From JBCCOW01 sp038749105 (lineage in GTDB: Bacteria > Planctomycetota > Phycisphaerae > Phycisphaerales > Phycisphaeraceae): DNA of 64,000 nucleotides. Where the stretch lies: NCBI GenBank assembly GCA_038749105.1, contig JBCDIM010000002.1, forward strand, positions 1 through 64,000, read 5' to 3'. A model generated the notes under the pieces. That model did no database searches. It saw only the letters and a list, made by a program, of their open reading frames with translations, and was not told the DNA's origin. The stretch's first letter is position 1; every line of letters starts with the position of its first letter. Shown here one piece after another: positions 44,997 to 54,030 of this stretch. Position numbers and translations under genes: made by a program.

Positions 44997-45965
44997 ATGG
45001 CACGCATCCTCACGGGACTCCAGCCGACCGGGCAGCTGCACCTGGGCAACTACGCCGGGGCGATCCGGCAGCTCATCGATATGCAGGACGAGCACGAGCT
45101 CTACGTGTTCGTCGCGTCGTTCCATGCGCTCACCGCGATCCGCGACCCCGAAGAGCTGCGGGCCAACGTCCGGCAGGTCGTCATCGACTACCTCGCGTTC
45201 GGGCTCGACCCGGCGAAGTGCCACATCTACCTGCAGCACGACGTGCCCGAGGTGACGGAGCTGGCGTGGGTGCTGGGGTGCCTGTGCCCGAAGTCGCAGA
45301 TGGACAAGGCCACGACGTACAAGGACAAGACGGCGAAGGGGTTGGCGGCGAACATCGGGCTGTATACCTATCCGATCCTGCAGGCGGCGGACATCCTGTC
45401 GGTCGATCCGGACTTTGTGCCGGTCGGGCAGGACCAGCGGCAGCACGTCGAGATCACGCGCGACTTGGCGCAGAAGTTCAACCACCACTACGGCGATGTC
45501 TTTAAGGTGCCGGAAGGGCGGTACCGGGCGGAGGCGGCGGTGGTGCCGGGGATCGACGGCGAGAAGATGAGCAAGTCGTACGGCAACATCATCGATCCGT
45601 TCCTGCCGGAGAAGAAGCTGCGGAAGGCGGTGATGAAGATCATCTCGGGGAGCGAGACACTGGAGGAGCCGAAGGATCCGGAGGGGGATACGACGTTTGC
45701 GATCTTCCGGGCGATCGCGGGGTCGGACGATCCGCGGACCACATCGCTAGCGCAGCAGTACCGGGCGGGCGGCATGGGGTACGGCCACGCGAAGCAGGCG
45801 TTGTTCGAGCTGTTGATGGACGAGTTCGGGCCGGCACGCGAGCGGCGTGAAGCATTGCTGGAGGACCCGGAGCGGGTCGAAGCGGTGTTGGCCGACGGCG
45901 CGGCGGCAGCAAGGGAAGCGGTCGGCCAAGTTGTCGCAAGAGTGCGTCAGGCGGTTGGGCTCTGA
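44997..45965 (+). CDS. trpS: Tryptophanyl-tRNA synthetase
   Basis: 322 residues from ATG 44997 (an in-frame start at 44889 would overlap trpF). Class I synthetase: TGQLHLGNYAGA is the HIGH-type motif and GEKMSKSYGN the KMSKS loop. PILQAADILSVDPDFVPVGQDQRQH is characteristic of TrpRS. It charges tRNA-Trp, and its neighbour trpF makes the same amino acid, a functional pairing. Confidence 0.97.
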   Translation: MARILTGLQPTGQLHLGNYAGAIRQLIDMQDEHELYVFVASFHALTAIRDPEELRANVRQVVIDYLAFGLDPAKCHIYLQHDVPEVTELAWVLGCLCPKSQMDKATTYKDKTAKGLAANIGLYTYPILQAADILSVDPDFVPVGQDQRQHVEITRDLAQKFNHHYGDVFKVPEGRYRAEAAVVPGIDGEKMSKSYGNIIDPFLPEKKLRKAVMKIISGSETLEEPKDPEGDTTFAIFRAIAGSDDPRTTSLAQQYRAGGMGYGHAKQALFELLMDEFGPARERREALLEDPERVEAVLADGAAAAREAVGQVVARVRQAVGL

Positions 45966-46006
45966 TCCCCGGGTGTTATGCTGAAAGCTATCGGGAGGCT
46001 TTTGGG

Positions 46007-46228
46007 ATGCTTGACGACGACCACATCGATGACGAGACGCGGGAGGCCAGAGCGGCATATCGGCGAAGCCGGTTTGTCCGGACGATGGTGCTCAATGGGA
46101 TCGCGGTGCTGCTGTTGGCGATCGCGGCGGTGCTGGCGTTTGGGGAATTCAGCTGGCAGCTGTCGGTGCTGCTGGCGGTGCCGGCGTTCGCGCTGGTGGT
46201 GATCGCGAACCAGGGGGGAGAAGAGTGA
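46007..46228 (+). CDS. Small two-helix membrane protein
   Basis: 73 residues. A charged N-terminus (DDDHIDDETREAR) is followed by two hydrophobic helices (about 28-45 and 50-67). ATG 46007 is preceded by GGGAGGC. No family is recognised. Convergent with fliS. Confidence 0.65.
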   Translation: MLDDDHIDDETREARAAYRRSRFVRTMVLNGIAVLLLAIAAVLAFGEFSWQLSVLLAVPAFALVVIANQGGEE

Positions 46229-46250
46229 GACGGGCTGGCAGAGGGAGTGG

Positions 46251-46727
46251 TTACGCGCTGCGGGCGTAGGCGCTCATCGCGGTCTGCTGGGCGTAGGGGT
46301 TGGTGGGCTGAGGGCCGGGCTTCGTGGGCTGGCCGTTGGGGCCGTCGTCGTCGCCGTTCTGCTGCATGAGCATGGCCCAGGTCTCGCGCTCGAACTCGAG
46401 GAGCTTGATGGCCTCGGCGAGGGGCTCGGCGACCCGGCTGGTCGTGGCTTCGACCAGCAGCTTGTAGATGTAGGTGTAGAGGGCCGAGAGCTTCTCGCAG
46501 AGCTCGGGGGCGAGGCTGTGGTTGAGGCTGGTGGAGAGTTCGAGGACGATCTTCTGGGCGCGGGAGAGCGACTCGTAAGACCGTTCAAAATCTTGCTGAT
46601 CTAGAGCGTCTTTGCCCTGGTGGATGAACCGGAGGCAGCCGTCGTAGAGCATCATGCGCAGCTCCTGCGGGGAGGCGGTCATGATCTGGGTCTTGAGGTA
46701 CGGGTTGACGGCGGGGGGGTTGGGCAT
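46251..46727 (-). CDS. fliS: Flagellar export chaperone FliS
   Basis: 158 residues. PYLKTQIMTASPQELRMMLYDGCLRFI is the FliS helical start, and the four-helix bundle continues to about residue 115. The tail is Pro/Gln/Asn-rich and longer than usual. FliS binds flagellin and keeps it unpolymerised before export. It lies 76 bp after fliD, the common gene order. Confidence 0.95.
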   Translation of the reverse strand: MPNPPAVNPYLKTQIMTASPQELRMMLYDGCLRFIHQGKDALDQQDFERSYESLSRAQKIVLELSTSLNHSLAPELCEKLSALYTYIYKLLVEATTSRVAEPLAEAIKLLEFERETWAMLMQQNGDDDGPNGQPTKPGPQPTNPYAQQTAMSAYARSA

Positions 46728-46803
46728 CGTCGTCAGAGGTATCGGCGTGGAAGGGAAACGGGCTGCGGGTTATGTCTGCGTTTTGGGGCTTATTGGACGT
46801 GGT

Positions 46804-49800
46804 TTACCCGGCGTTACTGGCTGGGGCGGGGGGTGCGATGGACGAGATGGTGGCGAGGGCGGCGGACTGGTCCTGGAGGCCGGCGAGGGCGGACTCGAGG
46901 GCGGCGAACTCGGCCTCGAGACGGGCCCGGCTGGCGTCGAGGCGGTCATTGAGGCTGTCGATCCGGTCGTTGTTGAGCTCGATCTGGTCGTCGAGCCGAT
47001 CGAGCGCGGCATCGACGACGCCGTCGCCGGTGCGGGTAAGGCGGTCGAGCAGCTCGTCGAGCTCGACGCCGACGCCGCGGGCGATAACGGTGTTGCGGTC
47101 TTCCTCGCCCGTCACGGGGTCGGTGTCGAACTGCTGGAACGTGAACAGGGCCTCCACGGCGTCCCGGTCCTCAGCCAGAGCTTGCGTGAAGGTGTTCTGG
47201 TCAAACTGGAGCCGTGCACCGGGCCCGACCCGGATGCCGACCTGAGATAAAGACTGGAACTGGCCGGTGAGCTCCTGGTTGAACCCGATGACGGAGTTGA
47301 ACAGGGAGCTGCGGACACTGGCGATGGTCGAATCACCGAGCAGCAGGCCACGCACCTCGTTTTCAGCGTCGTAGCTGTCGTACTGATCGAGCGTGTCGGC
47401 AGCAGAGTTGAAGGCGTTGACGAAGTCGGACGCAGCCGTAATCAGAGAGTTGTTGTCCTGGCTGATGGTGATCTGGACGGGCTGATCAGAAGTCGCCAGC
47501 AGGTCGATCGTCACGCCGGGCAGGACCGCGTCGAGGGTGTTGGAGGTCGAGGTGATCACCAAGGCGTCGGCGGGATCAGCACCGCCGAAGAAGGCCACCG
47601 CGTCCTGGGCATCGCTGAGGTTGGACTGCCCAAGGCCGAGCCCGCCGTCGTCGAAGACGAAAGCACCGGCGGTCCCTGTGTTCTCGGCGGCGAGTGCGAG
47701 CCGGTAAGGGTTGCCAAGAGACCCGTCATCGATGACCGAGGCGTTGACCCCGACATTGGCGTTGGTGATCTTCAGGGCGACGTCGTCGAGGGTATCGGTG
47801 GCTTCGAGGGTGATGGTCTGGCGGAAACTGCCGTCGATGCTGGCCCCTGGGGCGGAGGCCGAGCCGAGGAGGTTGAGGTCGGCGGCGGTGGTTGAGCCGG
47901 AGTCTTCGACGGTGATGGCGAGGGTGCCGGGCCCGGTGTCTTCGAGGATGATGCCGTTGCCGGCGTCGTTGATGCGGGCGTTGATGGCGAGGCCGCGGGA
48001 GTTGATCTCGCTGATGACGTCCTGGATGGTGTTCTCGTCGCCCTGGGTCAGGTCGACGGTGGCGCCCTGGCCGGTGGAGTCGGTGATGCGGAACCGGCCG
48101 CGGGCGACGTCGAGGGCGTCGAGGGTGGTGGCCTCGGTGATGTACTGGCGGTCGAGGGAGCCGGTGTCGGCCACACCGTCTGCGAAGCTGCCGACGATCC
48201 CGAGCTGGGCGGCGGCGGTGCCGGAGAGGTCGCTGATGGTGAGTGAGCCGGCACCGACGGAGTTGTCGGAGATCTCCAGGCCGTTGCCGGCGGCGTTGAC
48301 GGAGGCGGAGAGGCCGAGGCCGGCGTTGTTGAAGGCGTCGAGGATATCGGTGACGGAGCGTGCGGCGCCGAGGTCGAGGTTGGCGGTGGTGCCGGCGGCG
48401 TTGGTCACGCTAACCTGGGCGTTCGTGGGGGGGATGCCGTTGGGGTCGAGGTTGAGCGAGGTGACGGAAGACTCGGTGGTGTCGATGGCGATGCCGAGGC
48501 TGGTGGCGGCTTGGGAGATGTTCTCATCGACGATGCGGAAGTTGTTGGGTCCGTTGGTGTTGTCGGTGAAGGTGAGGGTGTTGTTGCTGTTGATGGCAAC
48601 CGTGATATCGCCGCCGGTGAGGGTTTCGACAGCGGTGATGAACTCGCCGACGGTGTTGTACTGATCGACGCTGATGCCGACGCCGGTGGTGTTGTCGCTG
48701 GCGAAGATGGTCAGGTCACGGTTGAGGGGCAGGTTGTTGGTCTGGACGCCGTCGCCCTGGAACAGGTCGTCGAGGCGGGTGTCGGCGGTCAGGATGACCT
48801 GGCCCTCGCCGACGATGCCGCCGATGCCGGTGCCGCCTTGGAGGGATCGCAGGAGCTTGGAGTTGATCTCGGCGATGGGGCGGTCGCCCGTGGCGGTGCC
48901 GCCTGAGATGGTGGAGCGGTCGAGGCCGAGGTCTTGGAGGGCGAGGGAAGACCCTGCGGTGAAGGCGATGGACCCGGAGGCGGAGGTGAGCTGGAGGGCG
49001 GTACCGTTGGCGTCGGTGGAGACGGTGACGTCGCCGGCGGTGGCGGTCTCGATGGCGTCGAAGACGTCTTGGAGCACGTTGGCTTCAGAAAGATCGATGC
49101 CGAAGGTGCCGGTCCCCGTGGTGATGGTGAAGTCTGAGCCCGCGGCGGTGCGGACGCCGTTGCCGTCGTTGAGGGCGGCGAGAACGGTGCTGCCGCCGAG
49201 GGTGTTGATGTTGGTGCCGGTCAGGGTGTTGTCGTCACCGTCGAGGTCGGCGGATGCCGAGCCGGCGATGCCCAGGGAGGAGGCGGTGGTGGAGAGCCCG
49301 ATGTCGGCGACGACGAGGTCTTGGAGGGTGGAGCCGGTCGCGTCGGTGAGGGTGAGACGGTCGCCCTCGGCCTGGGCGATGACGTTGACGCCGGTGGCGC
49401 GGTTGATGGCGTCGGTCACGTCGTTGATGGTGACGGCGGCGGAGAGGTCGATCACGCCCGTGTTGCCGGCCCGGTCGGTGATCCGGATGAGGCCGCGTTC
49501 GATGCCCTCGCCGCCGTTGAGGTTGGCGAGCTTGGTGACCGAGTCGAGGCGGGCGTCGCCGCGGTCGAACGTGAGGGTGCCGCCGTTGGGAGCCACGGAG
49601 GTGCCGGTGCGGTCGGCGAAGCCGTTGGTGATGGTCTGCTGGGAGGAAACGAGCTGGCCGACGCGGAAGGTGTAGTTCCCGGGGACGGCGCCCTCGCGGG
49701 AGGAGACCGCGAGGACCGACTCGTTGGAGCTGGAGGCGGTGGTAGCCGAGAAGACGGACTCGGCCGTGAACCGCGAGGTCGTGGCCTTGACCGCAAGGAG

Positions 49801-49962
49801 GTTGGCGTTGACGTCCTGGAAGGCGACCCGCTGAGACTCGAGGACGGTGTTGCGCTGCTCGACGAGCTGGCGGGGCCGGGACTCGATGGAGATAAGCTGG
49901 TCGATGATGTCGGCGGAGTTGATGCCGCTGACGAGGCCGATGCTGCTGCTGATTTGGCCCAT
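46804..49962 (-). CDS. fliD: Flagellar hook-associated protein 2 (filament cap), enlarged
   Basis: 1052 residues, about twice the usual FliD. ATG 49962 has GGAGG 7-10 bp upstream. N-terminal SSSIGLVSGINSADIIDQLI and C-terminal coiled-coil (DDQIELNNDRIDSLNDRLDA) are classical. The extra length comes from repeated flagellin-hook IN-type modules in the middle (recurring patterns such as RGLIRITDRAGNTGVIDL and RGRFRITDSTGQGATVDL, each followed by a helix with a DAINRA/SEIN-like end). It caps the growing flagellum and may be surface-exposed with variable middle domains. A sigma-28-like box lies upstream. Confidence 0.93.
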   Translation of the reverse strand: MGQISSSIGLVSGINSADIIDQLISIESRPRQLVEQRNTVLESQRVAFQDVNANLLAVKATTSRFTAESVFSATTASSSNESVLAVSSREGAVPGNYTFRVGQLVSSQQTITNGFADRTGTSVAPNGGTLTFDRGDARLDSVTKLANLNGGEGIERGLIRITDRAGNTGVIDLSAAVTINDVTDAINRATGVNVIAQAEGDRLTLTDATGSTLQDLVVADIGLSTTASSLGIAGSASADLDGDDNTLTGTNINTLGGSTVLAALNDGNGVRTAAGSDFTITTGTGTFGIDLSEANVLQDVFDAIETATAGDVTVSTDANGTALQLTSASGSIAFTAGSSLALQDLGLDRSTISGGTATGDRPIAEINSKLLRSLQGGTGIGGIVGEGQVILTADTRLDDLFQGDGVQTNNLPLNRDLTIFASDNTTGVGISVDQYNTVGEFITAVETLTGGDITVAINSNNTLTFTDNTNGPNNFRIVDENISQAATSLGIAIDTTESSVTSLNLDPNGIPPTNAQVSVTNAAGTTANLDLGAARSVTDILDAFNNAGLGLSASVNAAGNGLEISDNSVGAGSLTISDLSGTAAAQLGIVGSFADGVADTGSLDRQYITEATTLDALDVARGRFRITDSTGQGATVDLTQGDENTIQDVISEINSRGLAINARINDAGNGIILEDTGPGTLAITVEDSGSTTAADLNLLGSASAPGASIDGSFRQTITLEATDTLDDVALKITNANVGVNASVIDDGSLGNPYRLALAAENTGTAGAFVFDDGGLGLGQSNLSDAQDAVAFFGGADPADALVITSTSNTLDAVLPGVTIDLLATSDQPVQITISQDNNSLITAASDFVNAFNSAADTLDQYDSYDAENEVRGLLLGDSTIASVRSSLFNSVIGFNQELTGQFQSLSQVGIRVGPGARLQFDQNTFTQALAEDRDAVEALFTFQQFDTDPVTGEEDRNTVIARGVGVELDELLDRLTRTGDGVVDAALDRLDDQIELNNDRIDSLNDRLDASRARLEAEFAALESALAGLQDQSAALATISSIAPPAPASNAG

Positions 49963-50095
49963 AAGGTCGCCTCCGCGCTGGGGTTTGCGCTAGAGGGGAT
50001 ATCGACCCTGGAGAGGGGCGGGCTTGAGAAGGGGAAGTCCTTGGCGGCGGGCTCGGATTTGGGCTGGGGCTGATCCCGAGGCAGGAAGCGGGAGA

Positions 50096-50103
50096 TTATC
50101 GGC
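50096..50103 (-). promoter_or_regulatory. Sigma-28 (FliA)-type -10 box of fliD-fliS
   Basis: Minus-strand GCCGATAA, identical to the flagellar sigma-28 -10 consensus, lies about 134 bp upstream of fliD. A weak GAAA sits 12 bp further upstream; the canonical TAAA-N15 -35 is not clear. Confidence 0.5.
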
Positions 50104-50157
50104 GGAGCGCACGAATTTCCCGAAGTCGCGATAGGCCTGAGGCGTCTCGGGCCTGCG

Positions 50158-51306
50158 TTAATGGTCGGCCGGGGTGCCGGTGACGGGCCGGCGAGCGGTA
50201 TCGAGCTGCACCGTCGGACCCGGCTCGGCGAGCATGGCCTCATAGGTTTCACGGACCAGGTCAGCGGGAAGCGCGTAGGAGGCCACTCGGCCGGCTCGGG
50301 CGATGTTGATGCCGATCGCCTGACCGCGGGAGTTGAGCAGGGGGCCGCCGCAGTCCCAGGGCTGGAGGACCGAGTCGTGTTGGATCACACGGGGAAAGCC
50401 GTCGCGGCGGTGGCTGATCTGGGTGCCCATGCGGTTCATCCGGGCGGTTCGGCTGGCGGGCGTGGGCTCGAGCCGAGACAGCTCGATCTGGAGCTCAACG
50501 GGGTTCCCGTTGCGGCTCAGCAGGACGGGGACGCGGTCGCCGGCCTGGCTCAGGGCGAGGGTGTCGGCGATTTCTTCGACCGAGCGGACGGTCTGGCCGG
50601 CGACATGGGTGATCAGATCTCCGGGGAGGAGGCCGGCGCGGGCCGCCCCCATGGCCGGGTTCACGTGCCGAACGAGCAGGCCGGCCTTGGTGGGACCGGT
50701 CGGATCGATCTGGACACCGAGCACAAGCCGGCGCTTGGCGATCGCACGGGGAGGCACACTGACAATGCCAACGGCACGGGCGACGCCGATCCGAGACGGG
50801 GTCAGGACCCATTGCCCCACGGTGACCGTGGCGTCGGGCCGTGCGGGTTCGGCGGGGTCCTGGGCAGGCTTCGCCCAGGCGACGGGCGTGAGGCCCTTGG
50901 CCTGAACCTTCAGCAGGGCGAGGTCGGTGGGGTGATCGATCGCGAGCACCTCGGCGGGCAGGACTCGGCCGTCGCTGAGGACACAGTCGAGGTCACCGAC
51001 GAGCTCGCTGGCTTTGGTGAGGATGTGGCCGTCCGCCGAGACGACCGTGCCGAACGCGGCGTGGTGGCCGTCGACCTGGACAGCGACGACCTGCCCGAGC
51101 GACTGAGACATCACCGGGCTGAAGGCCTCGACGAGCAGCCGCTTGAGCGGGTTCTGAGCGGAAGGCGGGGTAGGCGGCGGGCCCGGCTCGGCGAGGAGCG
51201 TGGGGCTCGGCAGCAAGACGAGGGCGATCGCCGTGCTCAGGACGCCTGCAAGGAGGCGTCGGGGGATGGATCGGTGGGGCCGCTGGATCATGTTGGCGTT
51301 AGGCAA
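50158..51306 (-). CDS. Degenerate trypsin-like protein with internal PDZ domain
   Basis: 382 residues with a signal peptide (about 1-39). The HtrA-like first barrel reads GHILTKASELV at the histidine site, with Ser100 where His belongs. The aspartate remains in HPTDLALL (D128). A PDZ domain (about 198-278, HVNPAMGAARAGLLPGDLIT) follows. Only after it comes the serine-site segment, here QPWDCGGPLLNSRGQAIGI with Cys319 in place of Ser. So the PDZ is inserted within the protease fold and two of three catalytic residues are changed. It is probably a non-proteolytic binding protein. It lies 5 bp downstream of an intact relative. Confidence 0.85.
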   Translation of the reverse strand: MPNANMIQRPHRSIPRRLLAGVLSTAIALVLLPSPTLLAEPGPPPTPPSAQNPLKRLLVEAFSPVMSQSLGQVVAVQVDGHHAAFGTVVSADGHILTKASELVGDLDCVLSDGRVLPAEVLAIDHPTDLALLKVQAKGLTPVAWAKPAQDPAEPARPDATVTVGQWVLTPSRIGVARAVGIVSVPPRAIAKRRLVLGVQIDPTGPTKAGLLVRHVNPAMGAARAGLLPGDLITHVAGQTVRSVEEIADTLALSQAGDRVPVLLSRNGNPVELQIELSRLEPTPASRTARMNRMGTQISHRRDGFPRVIQHDSVLQPWDCGGPLLNSRGQAIGINIARAGRVASYALPADLVRETYEAMLAEPGPTVQLDTARRPVTGTPADH

Positions 51307-51311
51307 GGGGG

Positions 51312-52328
51312 TTAAGGCTCGGGCGGTGCGGCAGGCTCGGGTCGGGGGTTGAGCGTCAGGGCTCGGGTAAGGCGTTTGGTCTTGCGGAGGGCGGTGAGAT
51401 CGAGACGGTCGCCGGCCCCGCGTTCGCTGATGAGTGCGGCGAGCTCGCGGAAGCTGCGGATGCGTTGGCCGTCGATGTGGGTGATGATGTCGCCGGGCTG
51501 AAGGCCCGCGGCGGCGGCGGCGGTGTCGGGGAAGACGTGGTCGATCTTGGCGCCCTTGGCGTGGTTATCGCCTGAGACGCCGAGGAACCCGGGGGCGACC
51601 TCGCGGGAGGCGGTGAGGTCGTCCCAGCGTGCGAGGAAGACGCCGACGGGGGCGTGGAAGTTGTGCCCGGTGGGCCCGCCGATGCGAGAGTGGATGCCGA
51701 TGACCCGGCCCTCGAGATCGAAGAGGGGGCCGCCGGAGTCACCGCCGATGAGGGTGCAGTCGGTCTGGAGGGTGGCGGGCCGGGCGGCGATGACCTGGCC
51801 GAGCCGGGCGACAATGGGGCGCTGCGGCTGGAAGCCCTGGGGGTGTCCGAGGGCGAGGGTCCACTGGCCGATCTCGGGGAGGTCGGCGGGGCCGAGCTCG
51901 GCGTGGGGGAACCGGCCGGAGTCGGTGATGCGGAGGAGCCCGGAGTCGTTAGCGGGGTGTCTGCCGAGAGAGACGCCGTTGACGCGGGTGCCGTTGGGGA
52001 AGGTGATGATGCAGGGTCGCCCGGGCTTGCCCGAGACATGGGCCGCGGTGAGGACGTAGCCCTCGTTGCCGATCACGACGCCGGAGCCGGAGCCGCCCTG
52101 GATACGGACGGAGACCACGGCAGGGCTGACGCGCTCAACCACACCCTGGACCCGAGCCTCGAGAGCGAGCAGGTCCGCCAGTTGGCCGGTCGCGGCGTCG
52201 GGCGGGGAAGAAGCGAGCGGCTCAGCTGGGCTGGTCGGGGAAACCAGCATCACGCCTAGAAGGAGCGCAATAGCGGCTGCACACGGTCCGTCCATGGGTC
52301 GGCTTGAGCGTCCGATGCTGTGCCTCAC
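51312..52328 (-). CDS. HtrA/DegP-like periplasmic serine protease
   Basis: 338 residues from GTG 52328 (ATG 52295 is an alternative). The signal peptide ends near PAEP. The catalytic triad is intact: His97 in TAAHV, Asp128 in NDSGLL, Ser198 in GGDSGGPL. One C-terminal PDZ domain (about 245-325, FPDTAAAAAGLQPGDIITHI) is in the normal order. It is shorter than DegP and DegS-like in plan. It overlaps the operon of the degenerate relative, which starts 5 bp after its stop, so the two probably work together in envelope quality control. Confidence 0.93.
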   Translation of the reverse strand: MRHSIGRSSRPMDGPCAAAIALLLGVMLVSPTSPAEPLASSPPDAATGQLADLLALEARVQGVVERVSPAVVSVRIQGGSGSGVVIGNEGYVLTAAHVSGKPGRPCIITFPNGTRVNGVSLGRHPANDSGLLRITDSGRFPHAELGPADLPEIGQWTLALGHPQGFQPQRPIVARLGQVIAARPATLQTDCTLIGGDSGGPLFDLEGRVIGIHSRIGGPTGHNFHAPVGVFLARWDDLTASREVAPGFLGVSGDNHAKGAKIDHVFPDTAAAAAGLQPGDIITHIDGQRIRSFRELAALISERGAGDRLDLTALRKTKRLTRALTLNPRPEPAAPPEP

Positions 52329-52501
52329 ACCTCCATGATGGCCCGCGTCCGATAGAAAGTCCAGTGCGGGGCGGCAGATCGGCGTGTTTGAGGTGTGGAG
52401 CTAGGGATTTGGGGGGAGTTGGGCGAGGGCGATGCTGCCAACCGCACGCGACCGGCTAAACATCCAAGGTATTTGTGAGCCGCTCGCTATGATCCCCCTT
52501 C

Positions 52502-54028
52502 ATGATCCAGCCACGGTTTTACAACACGCTGACAAATCGAGTGGAGGCGTTCGAGCCGATCGAGCCCGGCCGGGTGAAGATGTACAACTGCGGCCCGACG
52601 GTCTACGACTTTGCCCACATCGGGAACTTCAAGACGTTCCTGTTCGCGGACGTACTCCGACGGACGCTGGAGCTGTTGGGGTTCGATGTCCATCAGGTGA
52701 TGAACATCACGGACGTCGGGCACATGACCGAAGACCAGCTCGCGGACGGCGGGGGCGAAGACAAGATGGCGGTGGCGACCGAACGGCTCAAGGCGGCGAA
52801 GAAGGCGGGGGAGGCTCACGCCTCGGCGGTGGCGGACGCGGACGACCCGTACCAGATCGCCGAGTTCTACACAGAGGCCTTTATCGAAGACGCACGGGCC
52901 TTGCGGATCCGGGTCGGTGAGGGCTACCCGGAGAACATGCCGCACGCAACGCAGCACATCGGCGGGATGCTGAACATGATCGGCCGGCTGATCGACAAGG
53001 GGCACGCCTATATCGCGGCGGACGGGGCAGTATATTTCCATGTCGAGAGCTTTCCAGACTACGGCATGCTGTCGGGCAACCGGATCGAAGACCTCAAGGG
53101 CGGTGCGGGCGGGCGCGTGGTAGCGGAGAACCAGGCGGGCAAGCGGCACCCCGCCGACTTCCTGCTCTGGAAGCAGGACGCGACGCACCTGATGAAGTGG
53201 GACCCCCGCGAGTTTGGCCTGGAGCTTGGCGAGGGCTATCCGGGCTGGCACATCGAGTGCTCCGCGATGGCCCGGGCGATGCTCGGGCAGGAGGAGATCG
53301 ACATCCACACCGGCGGTGAAGACAACATCTTCCCGCACCACGAGTGCGAGATCGCCCAGTCCCGCTGCGCTCACGGGACCGACCGGTTCGCCCAGTTCTG
53401 GATGCACAGCCGACACCTCATGATCGAGGGCAAGAAGATGTCCAAGAGCGCGGGCAACTTCTTCACCGCCCGCCAGGTGTTTGGCGGGGACTTCACCGGC
53501 CGGCCGGTGGACCCGGCGGTGCTGCGGTTCGAGCTGATCAAGGCCAGCTACCGGTCACAGATCGACGTGTCTCGCAAAGGGCTGGCGGACTCGGCGTCGG
53601 CGGTACGGAAGCTACGGGACTACGCCGCGGGGTTGGGCGAGGCCTGGGAGGCATCGGCGGATGCCGAGCCGATCGGCCTGGACCATCCGGTGGTCGGCCG
53701 CTTTGCCGAGGCCTTGGCGGACGACCTGAACACGGCCGGCGCGTTGGCGGTGGTCTTCGAGTACCTCGGGCGGCCGGTCGAGGACGCGGCGGAAGCGGCG
53801 GGGGTGCTGCGGCGGTTTGACAGCGTGCTCGCCGTGGTGGAAGCGGGCCCCGCGGCGGCGGAGGGGGACGGCGGGTTTGATGCCGAGGCGGCCTGCCGAG
53901 ACTTGGATACGGCGCGGGCCGCGAAGGACTACGCGGCGGCCGACGGGCTGCGGGCCCAGCTGATCGAGGCGGGGTATGAGGTGAAGACGACCGCGGCCGG
54001 GACCGTGGCGACCAAGAAGCTGGCGTAG
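52502..54028 (+). CDS. cysS: Cysteinyl-tRNA synthetase
   Basis: 508 residues. YNCGPTVYDFAHIGNFKTFLF carries the zinc Cys and HIGH-type motif. GYPGWHIECSAMA gives the second zinc ligands and HTGGEDNIFPHHECEIAQS follows. The KMSKS loop is KKMSKSAGNFF. The C-terminal anticodon-binding end is Ala-rich. ATG 52502. It lies alone between minus-strand genes. Confidence 0.97.
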   Translation: MIQPRFYNTLTNRVEAFEPIEPGRVKMYNCGPTVYDFAHIGNFKTFLFADVLRRTLELLGFDVHQVMNITDVGHMTEDQLADGGGEDKMAVATERLKAAKKAGEAHASAVADADDPYQIAEFYTEAFIEDARALRIRVGEGYPENMPHATQHIGGMLNMIGRLIDKGHAYIAADGAVYFHVESFPDYGMLSGNRIEDLKGGAGGRVVAENQAGKRHPADFLLWKQDATHLMKWDPREFGLELGEGYPGWHIECSAMARAMLGQEEIDIHTGGEDNIFPHHECEIAQSRCAHGTDRFAQFWMHSRHLMIEGKKMSKSAGNFFTARQVFGGDFTGRPVDPAVLRFELIKASYRSQIDVSRKGLADSASAVRKLRDYAAGLGEAWEASADAEPIGLDHPVVGRFAEALADDLNTAGALAVVFEYLGRPVEDAAEAAGVLRRFDSVLAVVEAGPAAAEGDGGFDAEAACRDLDTARAAKDYAAADGLRAQLIEAGYEVKTTAAGTVATKKLA

Positions 54029-54030
54029 GT

